Positions 27,969 to 38,229 of a DNA stretch of 64,000 nucleotides are shown here, piece by piece. Location of the stretch: NCBI GenBank assembly GCA_030601755.1, contig JAUWBF010000001.1:62001-126000 (forward strand), in the 5' to 3' direction. The position numbers and the translations under genes were made by a program. The stretch comes from Verrucomicrobiota bacterium (GTDB lineage: Bacteria; Verrucomicrobiota; Verrucomicrobiia; Opitutales; Opitutaceae). The number at the start of each line of letters is the position of its first letter. Positions within the stretch are counted from its first letter, which is position 1. The notes beneath the pieces are model-generated. The model did not search any database, was not told where the DNA came from, and worked only from the letters and a program-made list of their open reading frames with translations.

Positions 27969-29735
27969 TTGAAGACTTTTCTATCGTTGGTCGCGCGGCT
28001 GTTCGCGCTCGTGCACGACCGCTGGCTGCAGATCCCGGCCCGCGGTCGCAATGCAATCCTGGTGTGCTCATTTGGGGCCTTGGTGGGATTCGTCGCGGTG
28101 AGCTTTCACACCGTGGTCGAGAAGATCGCTCACAACACCTACCTGGCGACCGCGGAGCTGCCCGTGGGCTGGTTTTTGGCGGGGTCGTTCGTGTGCGTGG
28201 TGGGCGCGTCGCTGCTGGCGACGGCGCTGGTGCGGAAGTTCGACCCGAGCACGGCGGGCGGCGGCGTGTTGCCCACCAAGCTGGCCTTTTGGAAGGATTT
28301 TGGCTACATGCCGATGCGCACGGCGGCGGTGAAGTTCGCCGCTTCGGCGGTCACGCTGGGCGGCGGCGTCAGCGTGGGCCCCGAGGGTCCGGTCGTGCAG
28401 GTGGGCGCGTCCACCATGTCGTCGGTGGCGGGCCTGGCGGGCGTGCCCAAGCAGAAGCGCCGCATGTATTGCGCGAGCGGCGCGGCCGGCGCGCTGGCGG
28501 CGGCGTTCAACGCCCCGCTGGCCGCCATCGCGTTCGTGCTGGAGGAGATCATCGGCGACATCGGCAGCAAGCTGATCGGCGCGATCCTGCTGGCCGCGGT
28601 GATGGGCGCGCTGATCGCCCACGCGGTGATCGGCCCGCAGCCGGCCTTCCAGGTCGGCCTGCTGGAGGAACCGACGTGGCGGGCGTTGTTGTTGTGCCCG
28701 CTCGTGGCGCTCATCGCGGCGGCGGCCGGCGCGGGTTTTCAACGCGGCGTGCTCGCGGTGCGCGGACGCATGCTGGAGAACGGCAAACTGCTGCCCGGCT
28801 GGACGCGCCCTACCCTCGGCGCGGTGGGCAGTTGGGCGGTGGCGGCGTCGGCGTTTCTGATCACCGGTCACATGGGTGTGTTCGGCGTCGGTTATCAGGA
28901 CGTGACGGCCGCCATTCGCGGCGACCTCGACTGGCACGTGGCGCTCGTGCTGGGCGCGGGCAAACTGCTGGCCACGCTGGTCGCGGTCGGCGCGGGCGCG
29001 TGCGGCGGCATCTTCGCGCCGAACTTTTTCATCGGCGCGATGTGCGGCGGCCTCGTCGCGGCGGGCGCGGCGGAGTTCATGCCGCTCACCCAGTCGGACC
29101 AGTCGATTTTGGTGATGGCCGGCATGTGCGCGGGCTTGGTGGCGGTTATTCGCACGCCGATCACCTGCATTCTGCTGATCTTCGAAATCACGCACCAGTT
29201 CGTCATCGTGCCGATCATCCTCGTGGCGACGCTCATCAGCCACGCGGCCAGCAAGCGCATCGTGCCGGAGGACATGTATGAGAACATGCTGGTGCAGGAC
29301 GGCGAGAATCCGCACCACGTGCTGCCGCCGCGCGATTTTCGCAAGTGGCGCGAGATGCCGGTGGGCGCGTTGGCGACGTTTCGCCCCGTGGTCGCCAAGA
29401 GTCTGGAGTTGCCCGCGCTCACGGAACTCAAAGCCGCCAGCCGCCACCAGGTGTTTCCCGTGCAGGCCGAGGACGGCACCATCACCCACCTGCTCATGCG
29501 CGCCGAACTCGAGCACGCGCTCAACACCGGCCTGCCCCCCAAGGTCGAGCCGGTCGTGTGGGTCTCGCCCGAGGAAACCCTCGGCGAGGTGCAGCACCGC
29601 CTGATCGAGACGCCGGCGAACTTTTTGTGCCTCGGCGATCCCAACGAGCGCCGTCTGCTGGGCGTGTTCACGCTGCACGACCTGCTGCGCGGACAGGAGG
29701 GCCTCGTCGCCGCCGAGGAAGACGAGGAGGGCTGA
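27969..29735 (+). CDS. ClC family chloride channel/transporter
   Basis: 588 residues with about ten to twelve membrane helices in residues 28-440. The anion pathway motifs are GGGVSVGPEGPVVQVG (gating glutamate in GPEGP, residues 137-141), the following GAAGALAAAFNAPLAA, and CGGIFAPNFFIG. The soluble C-terminal region (after about 445) carries two CBS-like repeats (PVVAKSLELPALTELKAASR and WVSPEETLGEVQHRLIETP). It may be an H+/Cl- antiporter or a channel; I did not settle the proton-glutamate position. The start is a TTG at 27969, chosen because the next in-frame start would cut the first helix. Confidence 0.9.
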   Translation: MKTFLSLVARLFALVHDRWLQIPARGRNAILVCSFGALVGFVAVSFHTVVEKIAHNTYLATAELPVGWFLAGSFVCVVGASLLATALVRKFDPSTAGGGVLPTKLAFWKDFGYMPMRTAAVKFAASAVTLGGGVSVGPEGPVVQVGASTMSSVAGLAGVPKQKRRMYCASGAAGALAAAFNAPLAAIAFVLEEIIGDIGSKLIGAILLAAVMGALIAHAVIGPQPAFQVGLLEEPTWRALLLCPLVALIAAAAGAGFQRGVLAVRGRMLENGKLLPGWTRPTLGAVGSWAVAASAFLITGHMGVFGVGYQDVTAAIRGDLDWHVALVLGAGKLLATLVAVGAGACGGIFAPNFFIGAMCGGLVAAGAAEFMPLTQSDQSILVMAGMCAGLVAVIRTPITCILLIFEITHQFVIVPIILVATLISHAASKRIVPEDMYENMLVQDGENPHHVLPPRDFRKWREMPVGALATFRPVVAKSLELPALTELKAASRHQVFPVQAEDGTITHLLMRAELEHALNTGLPPKVEPVVWVSPEETLGEVQHRLIETPANFLCLGDPNERRLLGVFTLHDLLRGQEGLVAAEEDEEG

Positions 29736-29880
29736 GGAGCGGTGCGTAAAGAATCCCGCTGCTCACGCAACGGGCCAAATTTCCAAGCCACATCCCGGAC
29801 GTGGCCCTGAGCGTGAGCTCAGGGAGTCTCGCGAACGAATGGTTTCAGACGCCCGGCCTCGCCTTGACAGCGACCGGGCG

Positions 29881-30273
29881 TTACTCAGGCCGCACGCGGC
29901 CGCGCTTCGACTTGATGTCGGCGCGGTGACGTTTGCCGGCGACCTGAATGGCCTTTTGCCGGCGGCTCTTGGGGCGCGCCTTGCGCCGGGCCTTTTCCGC
30001 GGCGGAGCGGCGCGCGGCCTTTTCGGCGCGGCGGGCCTCGGAGATTTTTTCGCACAACTCCGCCCAGGCCAGCTCGCGGTTGGCCGCCTGGGAACGTTCG
30101 CGTTGGCAACGCACGGTCGTGCCGGAGGGTCGGTGCGTGAGGCACACGGTGGAGGCGGTCTTGTTGATCTTTTGCCCGCCCGGCCCGGAGCCGCGCACAA
30201 AACGTTCCTCCACGTCCGCGGCGAGGATGCCGAGCGCGTCGAGTCGGTCTTGGATTTGGGTTGGTAAATCCAT
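29881..30273 (-). CDS. ArfB-like stand-alone release-factor domain protein
   Basis: 130 residues, consisting of the catalytic domain of class I release factors without codon recognition: VRGSGPGGQKINKTASTVCL with the GGQ, then CQRERSQAANRELAW. The C-terminus is a long basic tail (ARRKARPKSRRQKAIQVAGK), as needed to enter the mRNA channel of a stalled ribosome. Expected role is peptidyl-tRNA hydrolysis on non-stop ribosomes, like ArfB/YaeJ or mitochondrial ICT1/C12orf65. Its ATG at 30273 is clear. It is divergent from the second moxR gene. Confidence 0.85.
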   Translation of the reverse strand: MDLPTQIQDRLDALGILAADVEERFVRGSGPGGQKINKTASTVCLTHRPSGTTVRCQRERSQAANRELAWAELCEKISEARRAEKAARRSAAEKARRKARPKSRRQKAIQVAGKRHRADIKSKRGRVRPE

Positions 30274-30378
30274 GGTCGGGCGTTTTCCTCGGCAACTTTC
30301 GGAAACCCTCCGCGCCCCCGCGAGTCGAAAGCTCCTCGGTCACTTTCCCAAAATCCACGCCTCATCTACCGTCTCATC

Positions 30379-31341
<963 letters not shown>

Positions 31342-31378
31342 GCGCGGGCCTGACGTTCGCACGGACGCATACAATCCG

Positions 31379-31639
31379 ATGGTCAACTCTCGCTACAGAA
31401 ACTACCAGTCGCTCGGCGGCCTGATGTTTTTGCACGCGTTCGGCCTGCTCGGGATCACGCTGCTGATTCCCGACGACCGCCGCTTCCAGCCGTTCTACTG
31501 GCTGTGGCTGCTCTGGCCGCTGGCGATGGCGTGGATTTATTCCGCCGAGAGGTTTCGGTGGATGTTTCCCGTCGGCGTGGCGTTGCCGCTGTGGGGCGTC
31601 GCGACGTGGAGGTTTGTTTTTCACACACCGGGATCATGA
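31379..31639 (+). CDS. Small membrane protein of the Bat operon
   Basis: 86 residues with two or three hydrophobic helices (LGGLMFLHAFGLLGITLLIP, PFYWLWLLWPLAMAWIYSA, FPVGVALPLWGVATWRFVF). I do not recognise the family. It lies between moxR and DUF58, and its stop overlaps the DUF58 start (ATGA), so it is very probably translated with the operon. It could anchor or regulate the complex; this is inference from position only. Confidence 0.6.
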   Translation: MVNSRYRNYQSLGGLMFLHAFGLLGITLLIPDDRRFQPFYWLWLLWPLAMAWIYSAERFRWMFPVGVALPLWGVATWRFVFHTPGS

Positions 31640-32553
31640 GTCGTCCGGAAACCAACACGAACAATACCGCCTCCACGGTCGCGCCGCTCGCGGCCCTGCG
31701 CCGGCTGGAGTGGCGCGTGCGCCATGCGGTGGAAAACGTGCTCGGCGGCGAATACCGCTCGGCCTTCCGCGGACGCGGCATGGAGTTCGATCAGGTCGTG
31801 CGCTACGAGTTCGGCGACGACGTGCGCGACATCGATTGGAACGTCACCGCGCGCCTCGGAGAACCTTACCGCAAAAAATTCGTCGAGGAACGCGAGGTCA
31901 CCGTGCTGCTCGTCTTCGAGGACACGCCCAGTCTGCAATTCGGCTCCGGCGACGTCACCAAGCGCGAGGCGCTCCTCGAACTCGCCGGCTTCCTCATGCT
32001 GCTCGGCGCGATCAACCGCGACCGCGTCGGCTTCGTGCACGTGTTGCCCGACGGCAAACATACCCTGCGTCCGCCCATGCGCGGACGCGGTGCCATCCAC
32101 CACGCGGCCGCCAACCTCTTCACGTTGCCCGCGCCCGCCATTGATGCGCCCGCGACCGACCGCGCGCCGCTGCCTTGGCAACTCATCCTGCGCGCCGCGC
32201 CGCGCCACAGCATCGTCGTGTGGCTGGGCGACTTCGCGCCGCGGGCTCAGCCCGAGGGCTGGCCGTTGTTGCAGGAGCGCTATCAAACACTCGGCTTTCG
32301 CGTCGAGGACCCGTGGGAGCGCGACTTCCCCGACGGCCGCCTCATCAGCGCCTACGACCCGCTGGCCGGACGCCTGGTGACCTTGGAAAACACACCCGCC
32401 ACCCGCGCCGCGCACGCCGACTGGCGCAAACAACGCGAGCAATCCTGGGGACGCCTCTTCCCCGACCAACGCGCGCGCCTCACGGTCGGCACCGACCAAA
32501 ACCGCCTCGAGGCGCTCGTGCGGTTTTTCCGCGAACGCATGGGAGCCCGCTGA
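31636..32553 (+). CDS. DUF58 protein of the Bat operon
   Basis: 305 residues, soluble. The DUF58 signature is RGRGMEFDQVVRYEFGDDVR and DIDWNVTARLGEPYRKKFVE, followed by a degenerate VWA fold (REVTVLLVFEDTPSLQFGSG). Unlike the DUF58 protein at 25669 it has no N-terminal helices, which matches the two known types. It overlaps the preceding gene by four bases and is three bases before batA. Confidence 0.92.
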   Translation: MSRPETNTNNTASTVAPLAALRRLEWRVRHAVENVLGGEYRSAFRGRGMEFDQVVRYEFGDDVRDIDWNVTARLGEPYRKKFVEEREVTVLLVFEDTPSLQFGSGDVTKREALLELAGFLMLLGAINRDRVGFVHVLPDGKHTLRPPMRGRGAIHHAAANLFTLPAPAIDAPATDRAPLPWQLILRAAPRHSIVVWLGDFAPRAQPEGWPLLQERYQTLGFRVEDPWERDFPDGRLISAYDPLAGRLVTLENTPATRAAHADWRKQREQSWGRLFPDQRARLTVGTDQNRLEALVRFFRERMGAR

Positions 32554-32556
32554 CGC

Positions 32557-33573
32557 ATGCTGACCGGCAACTACATCTTCGCCTCCCCGCTCTGGCTGCT
32601 CGCGCTGCTGCTGTTGCCGCTGGCGATCTGGCTGCGCGGACGCCGCCGCGTGCCCGTGCTCGTCGTGCCCTTCGCCGCCGCGTGGCACCAACCGTCGCTC
32701 ACCAGCCCGAGCCGCCTGCCGCTGGTCTTCGCCGGACTCGGGATCGTGTTGCTCACGCTCGGCCTCGCCCGCCCGCAGCGACTCGACCAGCGCCAGGTCG
32801 TCAACACCGAGGGCTACGACCTCATCCTCGCCGTCGACCTCTCCGGCTCCATGCTCGCCGAGGACTACGAGATCAACGGCCGCGCCGCCAACCGTCTGCA
32901 GGCCATCAAGCCCGTCATCCAGGCCTTCATCACGCAGCGCCCCGGCGACCGCATCGGCATCGTCGTGTTCTCCGGACGCGCCTACACGCTCGCCCCGCTC
33001 ACCTTCGACCACGCCTGGCTCGGCAAACAGATCGAGCGCCTCAAGATCGGCCTCATCGAGGACGGCACCGCCATCGGCGACGGACTCGGCGTCGCCCTCT
33101 CGCGACTCGAGCAGGCCGCCCGCACCGACGACGGCCAACGCGCCGGCGCCTTCGTCGTCCTGCTCACCGACGGTTCCAACAACCGCGGCGCCATGGCCCC
33201 CATCGCCGCCGCCGAGGTCGCCCAGAAACGCGGCATCCCCGTCTACACCATCGGCGCCGGCCGCAACGGCGTCGTGCCCATGCCCGTCTTCGACCAGGCC
33301 GGCAACCGCCTCGGCACCCGCCGCGTCCAATCCGACCTCGACGAGGCCACCCTGCACCGCATCGCCGAGCTGACCGGCGGACAATACTTCCGCGCCGCCG
33401 ACTCCGACACCGTGCAACGCGCCTTCGCCGCCATCGACGAAAACGAGAAGATCGAGTTCGAGGCCAAGTCCACGCTCATCACCAACGAATACTTCCCCTG
33501 GTTCACGTTGCCCGGCGCCGCCTGCCTGCTGCTCGCCGCCCTCGCCGTCCGTCCCCAGTCCGCCGCCGCATGA
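32557..33573 (+). CDS. batA: VWA-domain membrane protein BatA
   Basis: 338 residues. Two N-terminal helices (residues 8-26 and 55-70) and one at the C-terminus enclose a von Willebrand A domain with an intact metal site: DLILAVDLSGSMLAED (DxSxS), the threonine in IEDGTAIGDGLGVALSRLEQ, and VVLLTDGSNNRG. This is the BatA layout of Bacteroides aerotolerance operons. Its stop overlaps the start of batB. Confidence 0.92.
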   Translation: MLTGNYIFASPLWLLALLLLPLAIWLRGRRRVPVLVVPFAAAWHQPSLTSPSRLPLVFAGLGIVLLTLGLARPQRLDQRQVVNTEGYDLILAVDLSGSMLAEDYEINGRAANRLQAIKPVIQAFITQRPGDRIGIVVFSGRAYTLAPLTFDHAWLGKQIERLKIGLIEDGTAIGDGLGVALSRLEQAARTDDGQRAGAFVVLLTDGSNNRGAMAPIAAAEVAQKRGIPVYTIGAGRNGVVPMPVFDQAGNRLGTRRVQSDLDEATLHRIAELTGGQYFRAADSDTVQRAFAAIDENEKIEFEAKSTLITNEYFPWFTLPGAACLLLAALAVRPQSAAA

Positions 33574-35474
33574 GTTTTCTCCATCCGCAACTCCTCTGGC
33601 TGCTCGCCCTGCCCGTGCTGCTGCTCGCTCGCGACATCGCCCGTCGCGCCCCGGCCAACGCCGCCTCAGGCAAGATCCTCGCCGCCGACGCCGGCCCCGG
33701 CGGAGTGACGTTGACCGCCACGGCCCGCGCCCGCCGCGCCCGCGTTCGCTGGCGGCTCTGCCTCGGACTCACCCTCGCCGTGCTCGCCGTCGCCCGCCCG
33801 CAATGGGGCCGCATCGAGGAACCCGTCTTCGACCAGGCCCGCGAGGTCATCGTCGCCATCGACCTCTCGCGCTCGATGCTCGCCGACGACGTCAAACCCA
33901 CCCGCCTCGAACGCGCCCGCCTGCTCACGCAAAGCCTGCTCGAAAACACCCCTGGCGAACGCGTCGGCCTCGTCGTCTTCTCCGGCACCGCGTTTCTGCA
34001 AAGCCCCCTCAGCGGCGACCACGAGATCATCCGCGACTTCCTGCCGCTGCTCGATCCCGGCTTCCTCCCCGCCGGCGGCACCGACTACGCCGCGCTCCTG
34101 CGCACCTCGCTCGACGCCTTCAGCGACTCCGCCGCCGACCGCTTCCTCGTCATCCTCAGCGACGGCGAGGCCGCCAACGACGACTGGCGCGAACTCATCA
34201 AAACCACCCGCGAGCGCGGCGTGCGCATCCTTGCCCTCGGCATCGGCACCCCCGCCGGCGCCATGCTGCCCGACGGCCAAGGCGGCCTCATCAAAGACGA
34301 GCGCGGCGCCGTCGTGCTCTCCAAACTCGACGACGCCACCCTGCGCGAACTCGCCCGCGAAACCGACGGCGTCTACACCGACGCCAGCCAATGGGTCGAC
34401 ATCGCCGCGCTCATCCAGAGCACCATCGACCAAGGCCGCGCCGGCGAGTTCAAGGAAACCGGCCGCGTGCGCCTCGCCGAACGTTACCAATGGGCGCTCG
34501 CCCCCGCGCTCCTCCTATTGCTCTGGTCGTTCTGGCGCGAGTTTCCCGTGCGCATCGACTCCGCTCCCGTCGGCCGCCTGCGCCGTGGCACCACCACCAC
34601 CGCGCTGATCGCCATGCTGCTCGCGCTACATTCGCTGCCGACGCCCGCGCACGCCGACGAGCAGCCGCCGACCTTGCCCGAACTCGCCGCCACGCTCGCG
34701 CAAAAGCCAACCCTCACCGCCGACGACTACGCCGAGTTCGCCCGCACCACCCTCGCCCACGGGCAGGCCCTCCGCGCGCAGGGCCAGCCCACGCCCGCCG
34801 GCATCGTCGACGACGGCCTCGCCGCGGTCGACGCCGGCCGCCGCCTCGACGCCCAGGCCGCCAAGTGGGACGACCTCGAAAAATCCCTCAAGGAACAACG
34901 CCAGGACCCGCCCAAGCCCCCGCCCTCGCAGGACCAAAACCAACAGCCCCCGAGCAAGTCCGACCAAGAGGACAAATCGGACGACCAAAAACCCTCCGAG
35001 CAACCCGACTCCGGCAACCCCTCCGACGGCGGCAAATCCGGCGAGCAAAACGACGCCGCCCAGGAAAAAGGCGACTCGTCCGACAAATCCTCCGGCTCCG
35101 ACCAAGACCAGCCCTCCGACTCCGATCAACAGTCCGGTGAGTCTCCCTCCGCCGACGGCGAAAAAAACGACGAGCGCAAGCCCGGCCAGTCCGCCTTCGG
35201 CGACCTGAACGATCCCGAAAAGCCCGACGAGCAACCCGCCGCCCCGCAACCCTCGTCCGAGGCCGGCGAGCCCACCGACGAAGCCCCCGAGCCCGGCGAG
35301 ACCCAGCGCGTCGGCGGCGCCACCACCGGCCAGCCCCTCACCGACGACCCCGCGCTCATGCAGACCCTCCAGCGCCTCGAACAACTCAAGTCGCAGGACT
35401 CCCCCGCGCGCCTCTTTCAACTGCTACAAGACCCGAACGACCAGCCCGCGCCCCCCGCCGGCCAGACCTGGTGA
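33570..35474 (+). CDS. batB: VWA-domain protein BatB with BatC-like hydrophilic tail
   Basis: 634 residues. The first 330 form a BatB protein: N-terminal helices, a VWA domain with VIVAIDLSRSMLADDVKP (DxSxS), LPAGGTDYAALLRTSLDAF and FLVILSDGEAANDDW, and a closing helix (WALAPALLLLLWSFW). A second part starts with a signal-like helix (TTTALIAMLLALHSLPTPAHA) and is a periplasmic region with a long tract rich in Ser, Asp, Gln, Pro and Glu (residues 440-600). BatC is often a separate TPR protein; here a BatC-like segment appears fused, with the repeat part weak or lost. ATGA overlap with batA. Confidence 0.87.
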   Translation: MSFLHPQLLWLLALPVLLLARDIARRAPANAASGKILAADAGPGGVTLTATARARRARVRWRLCLGLTLAVLAVARPQWGRIEEPVFDQAREVIVAIDLSRSMLADDVKPTRLERARLLTQSLLENTPGERVGLVVFSGTAFLQSPLSGDHEIIRDFLPLLDPGFLPAGGTDYAALLRTSLDAFSDSAADRFLVILSDGEAANDDWRELIKTTRERGVRILALGIGTPAGAMLPDGQGGLIKDERGAVVLSKLDDATLRELARETDGVYTDASQWVDIAALIQSTIDQGRAGEFKETGRVRLAERYQWALAPALLLLLWSFWREFPVRIDSAPVGRLRRGTTTTALIAMLLALHSLPTPAHADEQPPTLPELAATLAQKPTLTADDYAEFARTTLAHGQALRAQGQPTPAGIVDDGLAAVDAGRRLDAQAAKWDDLEKSLKEQRQDPPKPPPSQDQNQQPPSKSDQEDKSDDQKPSEQPDSGNPSDGGKSGEQNDAAQEKGDSSDKSSGSDQDQPSDSDQQSGESPSADGEKNDERKPGQSAFGDLNDPEKPDEQPAAPQPSSEAGEPTDEAPEPGETQRVGGATTGQPLTDDPALMQTLQRLEQLKSQDSPARLFQLLQDPNDQPAPPAGQTW

Positions 35475-35482
35475 CGCCGCCC

Positions 35483-37990
35483 ATGATCCGCCTCATCAAG
35501 ACCCTCCTCGCCCTCTGCTGCCTCGCCGCCACCCTCGACGCCCAGTCCGTCGTCTGGAAACCCGCCGGCGGCACCCTCGCCAAGGGCGAGACCTCCGCCA
35601 TCGAACTCGTCTTCGAGGACTGTGCCCCGAAGGAGACGCCCGTGCTGCCCGCGATCGACGGCCTTCAGTTCGGCTCGCCCTCCACCAGCCGCCGCTCCTC
35701 CTTCAACCTGATCAACGGCAGCGCCACCCGCTCCAGCACCGTCACCGTCAGCTACCCTGTCGTCGCCACCGCCCCTCTCGGCACCGCCATCACCATCCCC
35801 GCGCTCAACATCGCCACCGACGAAGGCACCGTGCGCGCCGCCCCCGTCACCTTCACCGTGGCCGAGGCCACCGTCGGTGACAACCGCGCCCGCCTCGCCG
35901 ACGTCGCCCGCTCGCGCTTCATCCCGCCTCCCGTATCCGTTTGGCAAGGACAGGTCTTCGCCCTCGGCTACGCCCTCGAGGTCGACAAAAACTATTTTTA
36001 TCAGCTCGGCAGCCACCTCGACTGGCAACCCGCGCCCCTCATCATCGAGGACTGGCCCCAGCCCGACAGCACCGAGATCCTGCAGGCCGGAGTGCGCAAG
36101 ATCCGCATCAACTACCGCACCCTCGCCCTCGCCCCCACCGCCGGCGAACTCTCGCTCAAACCCGCCAGCCAGCTCGTCAACCTCAACACCGGCACCACCT
36201 CGTTCGGCTTCTTCGGTCGCGCCCAGCTTGAGCAATACGCCGTCACCTCCGAGCCCGCCGCCATCACCGTAAAACCCCTGCCCTCGCCCGCCCCCGCCGG
36301 CTTCAACGGCGCCGTCGGCGACTTCACGCTCACCGCCAAGGCCGTGCCCCTCGACGCGCAGGTCGGCGAACCCGTCACCTGGACCCTCACCCTCGAAGGC
36401 ATGGGCAACTGGCCCTCGATCAACGCCCTGCCCTCTCGCGAAGTCTCGAAGGACTTCCGCGTCGTGCAACCCCAGGCCCGGCGAACCCCTGCCCGCGAAG
36501 GCGCGCTCTTCCAGGCCACGCTCAGCGAGGACGTCGTGCTCATCCCCACCACGCCCGGCACCCACACGCTCGGCCCCGTGAGCCTCGTCGTCTTCGACCC
36601 CGCCAAGGGCGAATACCGCACGCTCACCACCGAAAAATTCACCGTCAACGTCACCGGCGTCGCCGCCACGCCGTCCCCCGCGCCCGCCGCCCCTGACACC
36701 ACCTCCACCGACGGCGAAACCTCGTCCGCACCGCACGCCACCACCACCGGCCCCGCGCCCGTCAAGTCGACCGGCGTCATCCCCCTCGACCCGTTGCCCG
36801 CCGCCGCGCCCGTCGCCGCCCCGCTGCCGACCGCGCGGCTCGTCTGGCTCCTGCCGCTGCCCTTCGCGCTGCCCCCGCTGCTCTGGCTCGTGCTCGCCCT
36901 TCGTCGCTCGCGCCGCACCGACCCCGCCCGTCCGTTGCGCGAAGCCCGCGACCGGCTGAGCCGCACCCTCGACCAAATCGCCGAGCAAGCCACGCCCGAG
37001 CTCGTGCGCGCCTGGCGCGATGACACCGCGCGGCTCTGGCGACTCGACGTCGCCACGCCCACCCCGCGCGATTTCCCCGACCCCGTCTGGGGCGCGCTCT
37101 GGGCCGAGAGCGAGCGCGTGCTCTACCGCCGCGGCACCGCCATCGCGCCGCAGTGGATCGCCCAGGCCCGCCAGGCGCTCGCCCTGCACGCCGTGCCGTC
37201 GTGGTCGCCGCTGCAACTTTTCCGCGCGCGCAACCTCTTCCCGTGGCTCGCCACCATCGCCCTGCTCCTCGCCGCGCTGCCCGCCCTTCCCGCGCAACCC
37301 GCGGAAGCCTACGCCGCCGGCGACTTCGCCCAGGCCGGCGAAGCCTGGCGCGCGCGTATTCAGGAATCCCCTACGGACTGGTCCGCCCGCCACAACCTCT
37401 CGCTCGCCCTCGCCCAGCAAAACCGTTGGGACGAGGCCGCCGCCCACGCCGCCGTCGCCTGGTTGCAAAGCCCCGCCTCCAACGCCACCCGCTGGCAGCT
37501 CGCGCTCGCCGCGAACAAGTCCCCCAAGGTCGCCGCCGCCTTCGCCCCGTTCGTGGTCGAGCATCCTCGCGCCGTGGACCAGCTCGCCCGCCTCGCCGGC
37601 CCCGCCCGCTGGCAATTCGTGCTCATCGCCGCCGCCGCGATGGCCGCGACCGCGCTCACGTTGCTCGTCCTCTCGGGCTACACGCGCTTCGCTGCCGGGT
37701 GGGCGCTGGGCCTGTTCTGCATCGCCCTGCTGACCGCCGCGACCGCCACGGTCGCCTTGCGCGCCTACGCCCCGTTCCTGCCGCGCGACACCGTGCTGGT
37801 ATGGCGCGAGGCCACGTTGCGCTCCGTGCCCACCGAGGCCGCCAAGGAGCAGCAGACCACCACGGTAAAACCCGGCACGCTCGCCCGCGTCGGCAAGGAC
37901 TTCCTCGGCTGGAGCCAGATCGTCCTCCCCGACGGCCAGACCGGCTGGCTCCGCGCCACCGACCTCACCGGCCTCTGGGCGAATCCCTGA
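35483..37990 (+). CDS. batD: BatD-family protein fused to TPR-like and SH3 regions
   Basis: 835 residues. A signal peptide (LIKTLLALCCLAATLDA) is followed by the beta-rich BatD (oxygen tolerance) region with VGEPVTWTLTLEGMGNWPSI, a transmembrane helix near residue 460 (WLLPLPFALPPLLWLVLALR), and a BatE-like TPR stretch (AYAAGDFAQAGEAWRARIQE ... ARHNLSLALAQQNRWDEAAA). It ends in two more helices and a bacterial SH3-like domain (ATLRSVPTEAAKEQQTTTVK, WSQIVLPDGQTGWLRATDLT). Thus BatD and BatE functions are on one chain. The ATG at 35483 precedes the signal peptide; a GTG at 35471 overlaps the batB stop. Confidence 0.87.
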   Translation: MIRLIKTLLALCCLAATLDAQSVVWKPAGGTLAKGETSAIELVFEDCAPKETPVLPAIDGLQFGSPSTSRRSSFNLINGSATRSSTVTVSYPVVATAPLGTAITIPALNIATDEGTVRAAPVTFTVAEATVGDNRARLADVARSRFIPPPVSVWQGQVFALGYALEVDKNYFYQLGSHLDWQPAPLIIEDWPQPDSTEILQAGVRKIRINYRTLALAPTAGELSLKPASQLVNLNTGTTSFGFFGRAQLEQYAVTSEPAAITVKPLPSPAPAGFNGAVGDFTLTAKAVPLDAQVGEPVTWTLTLEGMGNWPSINALPSREVSKDFRVVQPQARRTPAREGALFQATLSEDVVLIPTTPGTHTLGPVSLVVFDPAKGEYRTLTTEKFTVNVTGVAATPSPAPAAPDTTSTDGETSSAPHATTTGPAPVKSTGVIPLDPLPAAAPVAAPLPTARLVWLLPLPFALPPLLWLVLALRRSRRTDPARPLREARDRLSRTLDQIAEQATPELVRAWRDDTARLWRLDVATPTPRDFPDPVWGALWAESERVLYRRGTAIAPQWIAQARQALALHAVPSWSPLQLFRARNLFPWLATIALLLAALPALPAQPAEAYAAGDFAQAGEAWRARIQESPTDWSARHNLSLALAQQNRWDEAAAHAAVAWLQSPASNATRWQLALAANKSPKVAAAFAPFVVEHPRAVDQLARLAGPARWQFVLIAAAAMAATALTLLVLSGYTRFAAGWALGLFCIALLTAATATVALRAYAPFLPRDTVLVWREATLRSVPTEAAKEQQTTTVKPGTLARVGKDFLGWSQIVLPDGQTGWLRATDLTGLWANP

Positions 37991-38094
37991 CCGGAGGGCG
38001 GGCACTTCTGCCCGCCCCGCGCGACGTTCCCCCGCGCCGCCCCCATGCCCCGCCCCACCAGCCAAACCCTAGCTTCGCTACAGGAGCGTTTTCT

Positions 38095-38129
38095 AAATAA
38101 AAACTAACATATCTGGTTAGTTTTTATTT
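38095..38129. promoter_or_regulatory. AT-rich dyad, copy 1 (CTAAC-N7-GTTAG)
   Basis: Perfect 14-bp arms AAATAAAAACTAAC and GTTAGTTTTTATTT around the loop ATATCTG. It could be an operator for a TetR-type regulator or a weak terminator after the Bat operon. A second copy with the same core lies at 38199-38229. Confidence 0.5.
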
Positions 38130-38198
38130 TTATGAACAAATCCTTTATCCATAGTAACATTCTGCGCAAAACGACACCGACTTTAGCCACATTCATCA

Positions 38199-38229
38199 AT
38201 AAATACTAACGTATCTGGTTAGTCTTTAT
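38199..38229. promoter_or_regulatory. AT-rich dyad, copy 2 (CTAAC-N7-GTTAG)
   Basis: ATAAATACTAAC and GTTAGTCTTTAT around GTATCTG: eleven of twelve arm pairs hold and the loop matches copy 1 except for one base. It lies about 130 bases before the glyoxalase-like gene. The DNA between the copies (38130-38198) holds no gene I can support. Confidence 0.5.

Noticed and set aside
29814-29882. Terminators between the ClC and ArfB genes
   Set aside because: Two hairpins exist (CCCTGAGC/GCTCAGGG and ACGCCCGG/CCGGGCGT) but neither is followed by a U run, and the second overlaps the ArfB stop codon; too weak to list.
35417-38065. An 882-codon open frame antisense to batD
   Set aside because: Gly/Glu/Arg-rich shadow of batD; no start context or domain.
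38130-38198. 30-codon minus-strand frame between the two AT-rich dyads
   Set aside because: Short, no ribosome-binding site, no similarity to a regulator N-terminus.
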